DNA of 64,000 bases from NCBI RefSeq assembly GCF_003144535.1, contig NZ_PHFJ01000003.1, forward strand, positions 1 to 64,000. Reading direction: 5' to 3'. A program made the translations under genes and the position numbers. The notes beneath the pieces are model-generated. The model saw only the letters and a program-made list of their open reading frames with translations. It did no database searches and was not told where the DNA came from. Below, piece after piece: positions 30,929 through 40,641 of this stretch; position 1 is the stretch's first letter; each line of letters begins with the position of its first letter. Origin of the DNA: Proteus penneri (GTDB lineage Bacteria > Pseudomonadota > Gammaproteobacteria > Enterobacterales > Enterobacteriaceae).

Positions 30929-31927
30929 ATGGAAACTATCTTCAACAAATTATTTAGCGCGCAACAGTTAACATTAGAAGAAAGCCAAACCCTGTTTAGC
31001 GCGATTATCCGTGGTGAATTAACAGAATCACAATTAGCCGCTGTATTAATTAGCATGAAAATGCGTGGTGAACATCCACAAGAAATCGCCGGTGCTGTAC
31101 GAGCATTACTTGAAAATGCACTGCCATTTCCTCGTCCTGATTACACTTTTTGCGATATTGTTGGCACAGGTGGCGACGGCGCGAACAGCATCAATATCTC
31201 AACTGCTAGCGCATTCGTAGCGGCAGAAGTCGGCATTAAAGTTGCCAAACACGGTAACCGTAGCGTATCTAGTCGCTCAGGCTCATCAGACTTACTCGCT
31301 GCTTTTGGTATTCCATTAGATAGAAGTGCAGATGATGCACGTCAATTATTAGATGAAGTGGGACTTTGCTTTTTATTCGCACCGCAATATCACAGTGGTT
31401 TTCGTTTTGCTGCTCCTGTGCGCCAACAACTAAAAACACGCACCTTATTTAACGTATTAGGTCCTTTGATTAATCCAGCACGCCCACCATTAGCATTAAT
31501 TGGTGTTTATAGCCCTGAGTTATTAATGCCTATTGCAGACACACTAAAAGTATTGGGTTATGAACGCGCCGCCGTGGTACACAGTGGCGGTATGGATGAA
31601 GTGTCGTTACATGCACCGACTCAAGTCGCTGAATTACGTAATGGTGAAATTACGCGTTATGAACTCACACCAAGTGATTTTGGTCTTCGTCCTTGTTCAA
31701 TGGCCGATTTGGAAGGTGGTACACCTGAAGTTAACCGTCAATTATTGGCGAATTTACTGCAAGGCGAAGGAAAAAGAGCACATACCGAATCTGTCGCAGC
31801 TAATGTCGCTTTATTAATGCGTTTACATGGGCAAGAAGATTTAAAAATAAATACTGAAGTTGCTATGCACACCATTTATAGCGGTAAAGCAATAAATCGT
31901 GTTACCGCATTAGCCGCGAGAGGATAA
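30929..31927 (+). CDS. trpD: Anthranilate phosphoribosyltransferase
   Basis: 332 aa. Transfers phosphoribose from PRPP to anthranilate. The PRPP-binding [18 protein letters not shown] segment is at about residues 73-90, then [19 protein letters not shown]. It is free-standing, starting directly after trpG (AAAGGAG ribosome site within the trpG end). Full length for the non-fused family. Confidence 0.97.
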   Translation: METIFNKLFSAQQLTLEESQTLFSAIIRGELTESQLAAVLISMKMRGEHPQEIAGAVRALLENALPFPRPDYTFCDIVGTGGDGANSINISTASAFVAAEVGIKVAKHGNRSVSSRSGSSDLLAAFGIPLDRSADDARQLLDEVGLCFLFAPQYHSGFRFAAPVRQQLKTRTLFNVLGPLINPARPPLALIGVYSPELLMPIADTLKVLGYERAAVVHSGGMDEVSLHAPTQVAELRNGEITRYELTPSDFGLRPCSMADLEGGTPEVNRQLLANLLQGEGKRAHTESVAANVALLMRLHGQEDLKINTEVAMHTIYSGKAINRVTALAARG

Positions 31928-31931
31928 AAAC

Positions 31932-33278
31932 ATGACTGTATTAAACGCCATTGTAAAAGATAAAGCAGAATATTTGATCGCACGTAAAGCAAGCCAACCG
32001 TTATCAGAATTTGTGCAGCAAATAGTGCCTTCAACGCGCTCGTTTTATCAGGCATTAACTCAACCTAATACGGTTTTTATTTTAGAATGTAAAAAAGCAT
32101 CGCCCTCAAAAGGATTAATTCGTGCTGATTTTGATCCCGCTACAATTGCAAAAATTTATCAGCCTTATGCTGCAGCAATTTCGGTATTAACCGATGAAAA
32201 ATATTTTCAAGGAAGCTTTGATTATTTACGTCAAGTCAGCCAAGCCGTACATCAGCCCGTTTTGTGCAAAGATTTTATTATTGATGAATACCAAATCTAT
32301 TTAGCACGTTTTTATCAAGCAGATGCCATTTTATTAATGCTTTCTGTCTTAGATGATGAACAATATCGCGCGCTATCAACAGTTGCTCATCAATTAAATA
32401 TGGGTGTGTTAACCGAAGTCAGCACCGAAGAAGAGCGTCAACGAGCAATTAAGCTTAATGCCAAAGTTATTGGTATTAATAATCGCGATTTGCGAGATCT
32501 CTCTATTGATTTAGTTCGTACCCAACAGTTAAGCCAAGGATTACCTAAAGATGCAATCGTGATCAGTGAATCAGGTATTCATACCCACCAGCAAGTTCAA
32601 GAGTTAAGCCAATATGCTAATGGTTTTTTAGTGGGTAGTGCCTTAATGTCACAAGAAAATATTGACCAAGCAGTAAGAGCACTCGTTTTGGGAAAGCATA
32701 AAGTGTGCGGGTTAACTCGTACACAAGATGTAAAAGCGGTTTATCAAGCCGGTGCTTACTATGCAGGATTAATTTTCGCAGAAAAATCTCCACGTAAAGT
32801 GACATTGTCACAAGCTCAAGAGCTGATAACACAAGCCCCCTTAGCGTTTGTCGGTGTTTTTCAAAACCAACCTATTGAACTTATTTGTGACTATGCAGAA
32901 AAACTTAATTTATCTGCCATTCAATTACATGGACAAGAAGATGCTCAGTTTATTGAGCAACTTAGACAAAAAATTCAACCTAGCTGTGAGATTTGGCAAG
33001 CCATAAATATGGCAATTCACAGTGATATTCTCCCCGTTTCACACGTTAATAAATATGTACTTGATAACGGCACAGGCGGTACAGGAACAACATTTAATTG
33101 GCAAAAAATTCCAAACACAATACGTGAAAAAGCATTACTTGCAGGTGGTCTTAACAGTGAAAACTGTTTAGATGCAGTTAAAACAGGCTGTATCGGGCTT
33201 GATTTTAACTCTGGAGTAGAATCGGCTCCGGGCATAAAAGATGCGCAACGTCTGAACCAAGTCTTTGCACAATTATAG
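31932..33278 (+). CDS. trpCF: Bifunctional indole-3-glycerol-phosphate synthase / phosphoribosylanthranilate isomerase
   Basis: 448 aa. Residues 1-~252 are the IGPS barrel (ECKKASPSKGLIRADFDP, VLCKDFIIDEYQIY, VIGINNRDLRDL, VISESGI); residues ~256-448 are the PRAI barrel (KVCGLTRTQDV, AIQLHGQED, LDNGTGGTGTTFNW, LAGGLN). Catalyses two successive steps: isomerisation of PRA, then closure to indoleglycerol phosphate. The fusion is the usual enterobacterial form (often named trpC). Starts four bases after trpD. Confidence 0.97.
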   Translation: MTVLNAIVKDKAEYLIARKASQPLSEFVQQIVPSTRSFYQALTQPNTVFILECKKASPSKGLIRADFDPATIAKIYQPYAAAISVLTDEKYFQGSFDYLRQVSQAVHQPVLCKDFIIDEYQIYLARFYQADAILLMLSVLDDEQYRALSTVAHQLNMGVLTEVSTEEERQRAIKLNAKVIGINNRDLRDLSIDLVRTQQLSQGLPKDAIVISESGIHTHQQVQELSQYANGFLVGSALMSQENIDQAVRALVLGKHKVCGLTRTQDVKAVYQAGAYYAGLIFAEKSPRKVTLSQAQELITQAPLAFVGVFQNQPIELICDYAEKLNLSAIQLHGQEDAQFIEQLRQKIQPSCEIWQAINMAIHSDILPVSHVNKYVLDNGTGGTGTTFNWQKIPNTIREKALLAGGLNSENCLDAVKTGCIGLDFNSGVESAPGIKDAQRLNQVFAQL

Positions 33279-33326
33279 CAAAACTAAATTTCACAAAGAT
33301 AAAATTTTAAACAGGATGACATCACA

Positions 33327-34517
33327 ATGAGAAAACTTAACCCCTACTTTGGCGAATTTGGTGGCCAATATGTACCTGAAATCTTAATTCCTGCGTTGGA
33401 TCAACTCGAACAAGCTTTTATTGATGCACAAAACGATCCCTCTTTTCAGCAAGAATTCCAAGATTTATTAAAAAATTATGCAGGTAGACCAACAGCATTA
33501 ACTCTTTGCCGTAATTTAACAGAAGGCACGCGGACTCGTTTATATCTAAAACGTGAGGATTTACTGCATGGCGGCGCTCATAAAACTAACCAAGTATTAG
33601 GCCAAGCCTTATTAGCAAAACGTATGGGTAAAACCGAAATTATTGCAGAAACGGGGACAGGTCAACATGGTGTTGCAACGGCTTTGGCCTGTGCACTGCT
33701 TAATATGAAGTGTCGTATTTATATGGGTGCAAAAGACGTCGAACGTCAATCACCTAACGTCTTTCGTATGCGTTTAATGGGTGCTGAAGTTATTCCCGTT
33801 CATAGTGGTTCATCTACCTTAAAAGATGCCTGTAATGAGGCGTTGCGCGACTGGTCTGGCTGTTACGATCGCGCGCATTACTTATTAGGAACAGCAGCAG
33901 GCCCTCATCCCTATCCAACTATTGTCCGTGAGTTTCAACGTATGATTGGTGATGAAGCCAAAGCACAAATCTTAGAGCGTGAAGGTCGTCTACCTGATGC
34001 TGTTATTGCTTGTATTGGTGGTGGTTCTAACGCTATCGGTTTATTTGCTTCCTTTATTCCAGAAACACCTGTGCAACTCATTGGCGTTGAACCTGCGGGT
34101 AAAGGCATTGAAACAGGTGAACATGGCGCACCTCTGAAACATGGAAAATTAGGGATCTATTTTGGGATGAAATCCCCAATTATGCAGACTGATGAAGGAC
34201 AAATTGAAGAGTCATATTCAATTTCAGCGGGTCTTGATTTCCCATCAGTTGGACCACAACACGCACATTTAAACAGCATTGGTCGTGCTGATTATGTTTC
34301 TGTTACCGATGACGAAGCCATAGAAGCCTTTAAAGCACTTTCTCGCCGAGAAGGAATTATTCCAGCTTTAGAATCTTCTCATGCATTGGCTTATGCGCTG
34401 AAATTAATTGCACAAAATCCTGACAAAGAACAGTTATTAATTGTGAACTTATCAGGCCGTGGTGATAAAGATATTTTTACTGTAAACGATATTTTAGCAG
34501 CAAGAGGAGAAATCTAA
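33327..34517 (+). CDS. trpB: Tryptophan synthase beta chain
   Basis: A 396-aa PLP enzyme condensing indole with serine. The PLP Lys is residue 86 in HGGAHKTNQ; the phosphate-binding GGGSNAIG and the [11 protein letters not shown] loop are seen. It lies 48 bases after trpCF with an AGGATG ribosome site, and its stop overlaps the trpA ATG by one base (TAATG), coupling synthesis of the alpha-beta complex. Confidence 0.98.
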   Translation: MRKLNPYFGEFGGQYVPEILIPALDQLEQAFIDAQNDPSFQQEFQDLLKNYAGRPTALTLCRNLTEGTRTRLYLKREDLLHGGAHKTNQVLGQALLAKRMGKTEIIAETGTGQHGVATALACALLNMKCRIYMGAKDVERQSPNVFRMRLMGAEVIPVHSGSSTLKDACNEALRDWSGCYDRAHYLLGTAAGPHPYPTIVREFQRMIGDEAKAQILEREGRLPDAVIACIGGGSNAIGLFASFIPETPVQLIGVEPAGKGIETGEHGAPLKHGKLGIYFGMKSPIMQTDEGQIEESYSISAGLDFPSVGPQHAHLNSIGRADYVSVTDDEAIEAFKALSRREGIIPALESSHALAYALKLIAQNPDKEQLLIVNLSGRGDKDIFTVNDILAARGEI

Positions 34518-35323
34518 TGAGCCGTTATCAAGTATGCTTTGAGGCATTAGCACAACAACAGCAAGGCGCATTCGTTCCTTTTGTCACATTAGGTGATCCT
34601 TCTCCTGAGCTGTCATTACAAATTATTGATACATTAATTGAAGGTGGCGCAGATGCTTTAGAGATTGGTATTCCATTTTCCGATCCTCTTGCAGATGGCC
34701 CTACTATTCAAGGTGCTAATTTACGTGCCCTCAATGTTGGCGTAACTCCCACTGATTGCTTTGCACTTTTAGCTAATGTACGTAAAAAGCATCCTAATAT
34801 TCCTATTGGCCTATTAGTTTATGCCAATCTTGTTTTTAGTAATGGGATTGATAATTTTTATGGTAAATGCCAACAAGCTGGTGTCGATTCTGTCTTAATT
34901 GGTGACGTGCCCTTACGTGAATCAAAAGCGTTCCGAGAGGCAGCAAAGCGAGCGAATATCGCTCCAATCTTTATTTGCCCACCTAATGCTGATGATGAGC
35001 TTTTACAAGAGTTAGCAGCGTCAGGTAAAGGTTATACCTATTTACTATCAAGAGCAGGTGTAACTGGCACAGATAAACGCGCAGAACAATCACTAACACA
35101 TCTTACTGACAAGCTAAAAACCTATAATGCGCCCCCAGCATTACAAGGATTTGGCATTTCAGAGCCAAAACAAGTGAAAGAGGCGATTGCAAATGGTGCA
35201 GCGGGTGCTATTTCAGGATCAGCCGTTGTACAAATTATTGAGAAAAATCTTCATCAACCTGAAGTGATGCTTAAAGCGCTTACTCAATTTGTCCAAGAAA
35301 TGAAAGCAGCTACACTCTCTTAA
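34517..35323 (+). CDS. trpA: Tryptophan synthase alpha chain
   Basis: 268 aa, same length as E. coli. Cleaves indoleglycerol phosphate to indole, which is channelled to TrpB. Catalytic Glu49 and Asp60 are in [14 protein letters not shown]; the loop LLSRAGVTG and the phosphate site GFGIS and ISGSAVV follow. Last gene of the trp operon, ended by a terminator hairpin. Confidence 0.98.
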   Translation: MSRYQVCFEALAQQQQGAFVPFVTLGDPSPELSLQIIDTLIEGGADALEIGIPFSDPLADGPTIQGANLRALNVGVTPTDCFALLANVRKKHPNIPIGLLVYANLVFSNGIDNFYGKCQQAGVDSVLIGDVPLRESKAFREAAKRANIAPIFICPPNADDELLQELAASGKGYTYLLSRAGVTGTDKRAEQSLTHLTDKLKTYNAPPALQGFGISEPKQVKEAIANGAAGAISGSAVVQIIEKNLHQPEVMLKALTQFVQEMKAATLS

Positions 35324-35334
35324 CTATCATAATC

Positions 35335-35384
35335 AATCCGCTTTAGGAGAATAGTTTGCTATTTTTCTAAGCGGATTACTCTTA
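35335..35384 (+). terminator. trp operon terminator
   Basis: Long hairpin with AATCCGCTT / AAGCGGATT outer arms and an inner AATAG/CTATT pair, starting 12 bases after the trpA stop; the T run is short (ACTCTT). Confidence 0.7.
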
Positions 35385-35531
35385 ATTCATTATTAATTGA
35401 CTCACGCTTTTGAAGGCCCGTTTTGGTGCTTAGTCCGCATGAAATGGCGCAATCCCTCTTTTTTCTCCATTTAAAGTAACATAATCAATACCTATAAAAA
35501 TTTGGCAAAATTTTATTTTTTGCACATACTT

Positions 35532-35547
35532 TATAAAGCGCTTTATA
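35532..35547. promoter_or_regulatory. 16-base perfect palindrome upstream of the BON lipoprotein gene
   Basis: TATAAAGCGCTTTATA, centred about 60 bases before the ATG at 35600. It could be an operator for a dimeric regulator or part of the promoter; no regulator is identified. Confidence 0.4.
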
Positions 35548-35599
35548 TTTTCTTTTCAAAGATACTCAATTAATTACGCAATGTATAAGGAGTTTGATA

Positions 35600-35914
35600 A
35601 TGAAACTATGGGCAAAAATCTCCGCTGTTATGGCGGCATTACTGATGGCATTTACGTTGTCTGCATGTTCTCCAACTGCAACATCAGAAGGTACTGGGGG
35701 TTATTTTGATGACTCCGTGATCACTACCAAAGTTAAAACAGCACTAATTGGTGAAAAAAATCTTAACTCAACACAAATTAGCGTTGAGACTTTTAAAGGT
35801 AAAGTTCAATTAAGTGGTTTTGTCTCTTCTCAAGCGGATGCTAATCGTGCCATTGAAACAACCCGTAAAGTAACTGGCGTAAAAGGTGTTATCAACTCAA
35901 TGGTGATTCGCTGA
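35600..35914 (+). CDS. BON-domain outer-membrane-type lipoprotein
   Basis: 104 aa from ATG 35600 (TAAGGAG eight bases before; a TTG at 35594 is an alternative). Lipoprotein signal with Cys23 in TLSAC, followed by Ser, which favours outer-membrane sorting. A single BON domain (about residues 38-104) reads FDDSVITTKVKTALIGE and VQLSGFVSSQADANRAIE. Related to OsmY and DolP-type proteins, which bind phospholipid surfaces and are stress induced. It lies between trpA and ompW, where E. coli has yciEFG. Own terminator downstream. Role in envelope stress is inferred. Confidence 0.88.
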   Translation: MKLWAKISAVMAALLMAFTLSACSPTATSEGTGGYFDDSVITTKVKTALIGEKNLNSTQISVETFKGKVQLSGFVSSQADANRAIETTRKVTGVKGVINSMVIR

Positions 35915-35952
35915 TCCTTTCTTTATTCTAGCCTTCCTTTAGCCTTACTTTT

Positions 35953-35980
35953 CAGACCACCTTTTCGGTGGTCTTTTTTT
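35953..35980 (+). terminator. Terminator after the BON lipoprotein
   Basis: The stem AGACCACC / GGTGGTCT with loop TTTTC is followed by T7. Confidence 0.9.
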
Positions 35981-36517
35981 GTTAAGTACACCATTCTCAG
36001 TATTAGCTTTTATCATAAAGCAGATCAATTTTTATAAAAAACGCAAATAGATTAAAAAAGGGTGTTTTCACTTCGACTTAAAAAAATGTTCGTAAAGAGA
36101 ACAATTAAAAAGAATAATTAATCATTTAATGATTAAAAACCAATTTTCTTATTTTTATGAATATTGCTTCTCTTAACCCTCTTTTATTCTTTTTTTATTT
36201 CTTTCTATCTCTTGATACACAAAGCACTTCCACTAAAATCAAATAAAGTTGCATTTAAAATAAATCTATACATTGCCCTATTTTATTTATAAAAAGACCA
36301 TTGGTTTTTAATAAATAAAAATACACTTTTCTATCTTATTAAGAAGGTAAAAAAAAGATATATATAAGATACATTTTTATTAATGTTTAAATATTATATT
36401 TAAAATACATCTTTTGTTTTATCTCTATTTTTAATTACTCATAAATGATGTATTCAACAATAAAACAGAGAATTTATATAATCTAAAAGTGAAAGGCTTG
36501 GTTCAAATTTAAAACAT
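35981..36517. other. AT-rich intergenic region without recognised genes
   Basis: About 540 bases of very AT-rich DNA between two terminators. No ORF with a plausible ribosome site, no hairpin of note. E. coli has yciG, yciF and yciE near here; no remnant was recognised. Confidence 0.6.
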
Positions 36518-36546
36518 AAAAAAAGCGAAGATAAACTTCGCTTTTT
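36518..36546 (-). terminator. Terminator after ompW
   Basis: The stem AAAAAGCGAAG / CTTCGCTTTTT with a TTTAT loop and T7 on the minus strand, about 32 bases past the ompW stop. Confidence 0.85.
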
Positions 36547-36578
36547 CATTATAAGATATTCTTTTAAAGAAAGAATAA

Positions 36579-37214
36579 TTAGAAACGGTAGCCCACACCA
36601 AACATAAAGACAAATGGGTCTAAACGTGTGCTGATTGATTGTCTATCTTCACCTGCTTTAAATTTAACATCCGTTTCGATATTCATCCACCAAACAGACG
36701 CATTCAGCATCCAGTTTTTATCGAGGTTATAATCTAAACCCGCTTGTGCCGCAAAGCCCCATGAATCTTTAAGATCTAAGTCAGATAAACCAGCACCTTT
36801 ACCCGCTGAATTGAATTTTTCATCAAAGAAAGTGGTAAAGTTAAGACCTGCACCTAGATAAGGACGTAATTTATCTTCACCATTACCAAAGTAATATTGT
36901 GCCATTAATGTTGGTGGTAAATGTTTAACTGTCGCAATTTCACCAAAGTTTGTTAATGATACTTTGTGCTCAAAAGGAGTAGCTGCTAATAGCTCAACAC
37001 CAATATTATCAGTGATCATATACCCAAAGGTTAAACCTAATTAGGTATTATTATTAGCTTCAAAATGCCCAATACCTAATACATTATCAGAACCTGCATT
37101 AGGGCGAACAGTTGCAGTACCTGCACGGAATAAGAAATCACCTGCTTGGTGAGCAAAAGAAATAGAAGGCGCAAGAGTTGCAGCCGCTAAAATAAGCGCA
37201 GAAAGTTTTTTCAT
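36579..37214 (-). pseudogene. ompW: Outer-membrane protein OmpW, interrupted by an in-frame stop
   Basis: The whole OmpW reading frame can be followed from ATG 37214 (signal peptide MKKLSALILAAATLAPSISFA, then HQAGDFLFRAGTATVRP) to the barrel end FMFGVGYRF, about 211 codons, as in E. coli. One codon, at 37041-37043, reads TAA where E. coli OmpW has Gln in NNTQLGLTF; CAA to TAA is a single change. Frame is otherwise intact on both sides, with no frameshift. The C-terminal part alone (from ATG 37019) lacks a signal peptide and could not be exported. OmpW is a small eight-stranded barrel for hydrophobic compounds. Either a strain-specific nonsense mutation, readthrough or a sequencing error. Confidence 0.88.
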
Positions 37215-37365
37215 TATTTAACCCATTCCTGTAATAAGTAAAATCTCCGCTAAAAATATAACCATTTATTGATAATTATGATCTAATACCGATCACAACT
37301 TTGGAATTATTTTTGCAGAAAGTGTTATTTCTCTTATTATTATTTATCAATGCGATTATTTATAA

Positions 37366-37379
37366 TTGATCTGCATCAA
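37366..37379. promoter_or_regulatory. FNR box upstream of ompW
   Basis: TTGATCTGCATCAA matches the FNR consensus TTGATNNNNATCAA at every fixed base. It lies about 150 bases before the ompW ATG and about 270 before yciC. AT-rich -10-like sequence (ATAATAAT) lies at the distance expected for a class II FNR promoter on the minus strand. E. coli ompW is reported as FNR-activated. Confidence 0.75.
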
Positions 37380-37646
37380 ATTACCGATTAATACAATTTT
37401 TTCTTATAATTAAATTTATTTTTATTAATAATTTTTGAATAAAAATATCCTGAAAAATGTAATTAAAAATAAGGTTATTTTTATGTTAAAATAATGTTTT
37501 ATTTATTTTAAATAATAAGTATATTCTAATTACTGATAACAAGAAAAAAACCAAATAAGAGAAGTAAGAGAAAATATCCCATTTTGTTGTTGTAGAAGGT
37601 ACAATAGCGCGCATTGACACAGTCTATTTTTTATAGGAGCAGTTTC

Positions 37647-38420
37647 ATGCCTACCACGGCACGCACAATCTACCGAGACAGTCTGAATTTTTATAAGAAT
37701 GAACGACGTAGTATTGTTACACTTTCCGCTATCCTTGCTGTTATTTTAGCGATAATTCATGTCTTAATTGGCCCTAATCCTCAAGAATACCAAGTGATGA
37801 TTGAATTTGTGGCTAATTTTAAAAATACACAGCTTTCCTCTGCTTCTCCTGCGGAGTTAGAAGCAATGTCAAACAGTGTCGTGGGTATTGCCAAAAAAGT
37901 GTTATCACTGTATGCATTTGAAACATTACAGCAAAGCATCTTGGTTCTCACCTTATTGATGTTCGCTATGGCAATCTCTGCTGGTCACAATGTTACTCTT
38001 GGGCAAACATTTAACGCGTGCTTACCTCGCTTACCAAAAATGTTTTTATTAATTGTTCTGTGCTCTATTTTAATTAGCGCAGGTTTTATGGTGATGATTA
38101 TTCCTGGCATCATTTTACTTATTGGTTTTGCATTAGCCCCCGTTGTTTTAGTGCGCCAACAAAATATGGGTAGTGCAATTCGTTTAGGCTGGAAAATTGG
38201 CTTTAGTGAATCTGGCTCACTTATTCCTGCTTTAGGTATTTGGATCTTATTGCAGTTTGGCATTGGTTTTGTGAGTAATCTAACTATTCAACTACCTGAT
38301 CTTATCCATAATTTCTTATTCTATCTTCTGAAAAATATGGCTTCAGCATGGATGATTATTTACCTATTTCGTTTATTTATGTTGGTTGAAAACAAATACA
38401 CAACGCAACAAATGCGCTAA
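37647..38420 (+). CDS. yciC: YciC family (UPF0259) inner-membrane protein
   Basis: 257 aa from ATG 37647 (AGGAG nine bases upstream); the frame is open from a TTG at 37614. About six hydrophobic segments, including LSAILAVILAIIHVLI, LLIVLCSILISAGFMVMIIPGIILLIGFALAP and a C-terminal WMIIYLFRLFMLVENKY that matches the E. coli YciC end. Function unknown. In E. coli yciC is followed by yciB and yciA; here a divergent SulP gene has been inserted between yciC and yciB. Confidence 0.9.
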   Translation: MPTTARTIYRDSLNFYKNERRSIVTLSAILAVILAIIHVLIGPNPQEYQVMIEFVANFKNTQLSSASPAELEAMSNSVVGIAKKVLSLYAFETLQQSILVLTLLMFAMAISAGHNVTLGQTFNACLPRLPKMFLLIVLCSILISAGFMVMIIPGIILLIGFALAPVVLVRQQNMGSAIRLGWKIGFSESGSLIPALGIWILLQFGIGFVSNLTIQLPDLIHNFLFYLLKNMASAWMIIYLFRLFMLVENKYTTQQMR

Positions 38421-38456
38421 TTTATTCAAAACATAACTCCCCATAAAACTTATCGA

Positions 38457-38500
38457 TAAAAAATCCCGTGTATAAGCTAACGACTTATCACGGGATTTTA
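38457..38500. terminator. Terminator between yciC and the SulP gene
   Basis: The stem AAAATCCCGTG / CACGGGATTTT with inner ATAAG/CTTAT pairing is symmetrical and lies between two convergent genes, so it serves both. Confidence 0.82.
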
Positions 38501-38539
38501 CTGTTTATTTATTACCACTCATAAACTTAGCTGGAATGC

Positions 38540-40345
38540 TTAAGGTGTTGAAGTCTGACTCTCTCTTGATACTTCTGATATCGATGTTTTATTACTCTCT
38601 GCTTCTTGCTTTAACGCTTCTTTTCTTGCTTCTTTCTGTTTTTCTTTGATCTGTTGTCGGCTTTGATAAAGTCTGATCACAAAATAGAGATCAGGAGCAA
38701 TAATCAAGTCATCTTCATTGAGCGAAATTTTGTTACGTTCAATCCAGCGATTTAACTCTGTTCTCCGTCCTGCCAAAACCAATTTAACGCCTTTTATTCG
38801 CAACTCTCGTATTAGTTCATCAATAGCGGCAAATACACTGACATCATCATAGGTAAAGCTTACAGCTGCATCTACCGCTAACCAAGCTGGACGTTGAGGT
38901 GCACTATCAACAAGTTGAAGTACCCGTTTTTTAAAATAACCCACATTAAAATAAGTCAGTGGTGAATTAAAACGGTACATCATTAAGCCATCGATAGGTT
39001 CAATACCATTATCCTTATTCATTGAGTGAACCATTCCTTGCTCATCGATACCCAATAGCTGATCGCTTGGTCGAAAAACAATACGTAAAAATTGTAATAA
39101 GCCTAATAAGACCGCAAAGCCTATACCATTAATCACCCCTGCTAATAACACTGCTAACAAGGTGAATGATGCCAATGTAAATGCTTGTTTATTACGTTTA
39201 CGATAAGACCAAATATGACGAATACTCAGCAGTGACCATGAAGAGACGATCAACACAATTCCAAGTGAAGATAATGGAATATAGGCGAGGAAATCTGTCA
39301 TAAATAATAGCACCAGTAGAATAACCAGTGCTGCGATAATAGAAACTAATTGCGTTTTACCACCGACAGAATCATTGACTGCGGTACGACTACTTGCTGC
39401 ACTTACAGCAAATCCTTGTGAAAGTGCAGCCGCAATATTGGCAATACCTAATGCTTTTAATTCTTGATCTGCATCGACATCATAACCATTTTTACTGGCA
39501 AAACTGCGAGCTGTCATCATAAAACTCACAAAGCTAATGACAGCCAAGTTTATAGATGGAACCAATAACTCTCGTAATACACTAGGATGAAATCCACTCA
39601 TCGACACGACTGGCAGGAATAGATCAACATTTCCTGCTTCTTTATTCACAATTGCAATACCATAATTTGCTAAATCAAATTGCCAGCTAAGATAAGTCAT
39701 TACAACCATAGCAATTAGTGGTGCTGGCCATCGGCTACGAAAATACCGAATACCTAATAATAAGGCGAGTGTTACCACTGACATCAATACCGTAGGTAAA
39801 TGCGCATCCATTAATCGAAATGGAACTTCAATAAGTTTTTCAATTAGGTGTTCTGGAGAAGTGTCAAAACCAAATACTTTACTAATTTGCCCGACCATAA
39901 TGGTGATAGCCACACCATTTAATAACCCTTGAAGAATAGGACGAGACAAAAAGTCAGTGAATGCCCCCAATCGGAAATGGCTAGCTAAAATACACCAAAA
40001 CCCCGTCATTGCAGTCATAATAATGGCAAGTTGCCATCGTGTATTTTCATCACCAGCAGATAATGGAATAACGACTGCCGCAATAACCGCACACGTTGCT
40101 GCATCTGGTCCCGTAATTAATTGGCGAGAAGTACCAAATAATGCATAAATAATCATGGGGAAAATACAGGCATACAATCCAACAATAGCATTAATGCCTA
40201 ATAATTCAGTATAAGCAATAGCAACAGGTAGCGCGACGGCAGCAACCGAAAGCCCTGCTTTTAAGTCATAGCCAAAATATTCACGCTTATAGTTAAATAA
40301 TAAGCCTAATCCTGGCATCCATTTTATTATTCTTTTTCCGTTCAT
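38540..40345 (-). CDS. SulP-family anion transporter with STAS domain
   Basis: 601 aa from ATG 40345 (MNGKRIIKWMPG), chosen because AAGAGGAAA sits just upstream; an earlier ATG pair at 40378 would add 11 residues. Membrane domain at about 20-430, with the SulP signature near the N-terminus (YDLKAGLSVAAVALPVAIAYTELLG) and GPDAATCAVIA; cytoplasmic STAS domain at about 455-560 (PAWLAVDAAVSFTYDDVSV). A Lys/Glu/Gln-rich tail ends the protein. Family members move sulfate, bicarbonate, dicarboxylates or chloride; substrate here is not predictable. It is not close to E. coli DauA. Inserted into the yciC-yciB interval. Confidence 0.9.
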   Translation of the reverse strand: MNGKRIIKWMPGLGLLFNYKREYFGYDLKAGLSVAAVALPVAIAYTELLGINAIVGLYACIFPMIIYALFGTSRQLITGPDAATCAVIAAVVIPLSAGDENTRWQLAIIMTAMTGFWCILASHFRLGAFTDFLSRPILQGLLNGVAITIMVGQISKVFGFDTSPEHLIEKLIEVPFRLMDAHLPTVLMSVVTLALLLGIRYFRSRWPAPLIAMVVMTYLSWQFDLANYGIAIVNKEAGNVDLFLPVVSMSGFHPSVLRELLVPSINLAVISFVSFMMTARSFASKNGYDVDADQELKALGIANIAAALSQGFAVSAASSRTAVNDSVGGKTQLVSIIAALVILLVLLFMTDFLAYIPLSSLGIVLIVSSWSLLSIRHIWSYRKRNKQAFTLASFTLLAVLLAGVINGIGFAVLLGLLQFLRIVFRPSDQLLGIDEQGMVHSMNKDNGIEPIDGLMMYRFNSPLTYFNVGYFKKRVLQLVDSAPQRPAWLAVDAAVSFTYDDVSVFAAIDELIRELRIKGVKLVLAGRRTELNRWIERNKISLNEDDLIIAPDLYFVIRLYQSRQQIKEKQKEARKEALKQEAESNKTSISEVSRESQTSTP

Positions 40346-40641
40346 TGATTTCCTCTTATCAGAATATACATTCATCAAAAAGTGGCGGATGATAATGATG
40401 AGTAACTAAATCATATACTAGAGTTATATTTAAATCCTCTTTCATAACTCAAGCTTGAGTTTTAATTTTACATAAACACAATTACGTTGATTTTTCATTG
40501 GGTTATTTCAGATAAAAATAGCGTTTTTTGTATAAATTAACTCTCTGTCGTTAAAGATATGCAATTGTTTACCCATTTTCTGTCGCTTTGCATTAGAATA
40601 GCGAAGTTTATGAATTTAATAACCATAGGTTCCTATCTGTT

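Noticed and set aside
35395-35460. GC-richer patch after trpA with GCGCCATTT and TTTGGTGC, looking like NtrC sites, plus TTGGCA...TTTGCA like a sigma-54 promoter.
   Set aside because: The half-sites are not spaced as an NtrC site and the GG-GC distance is about 16 instead of 10, so no sigma-54 promoter.
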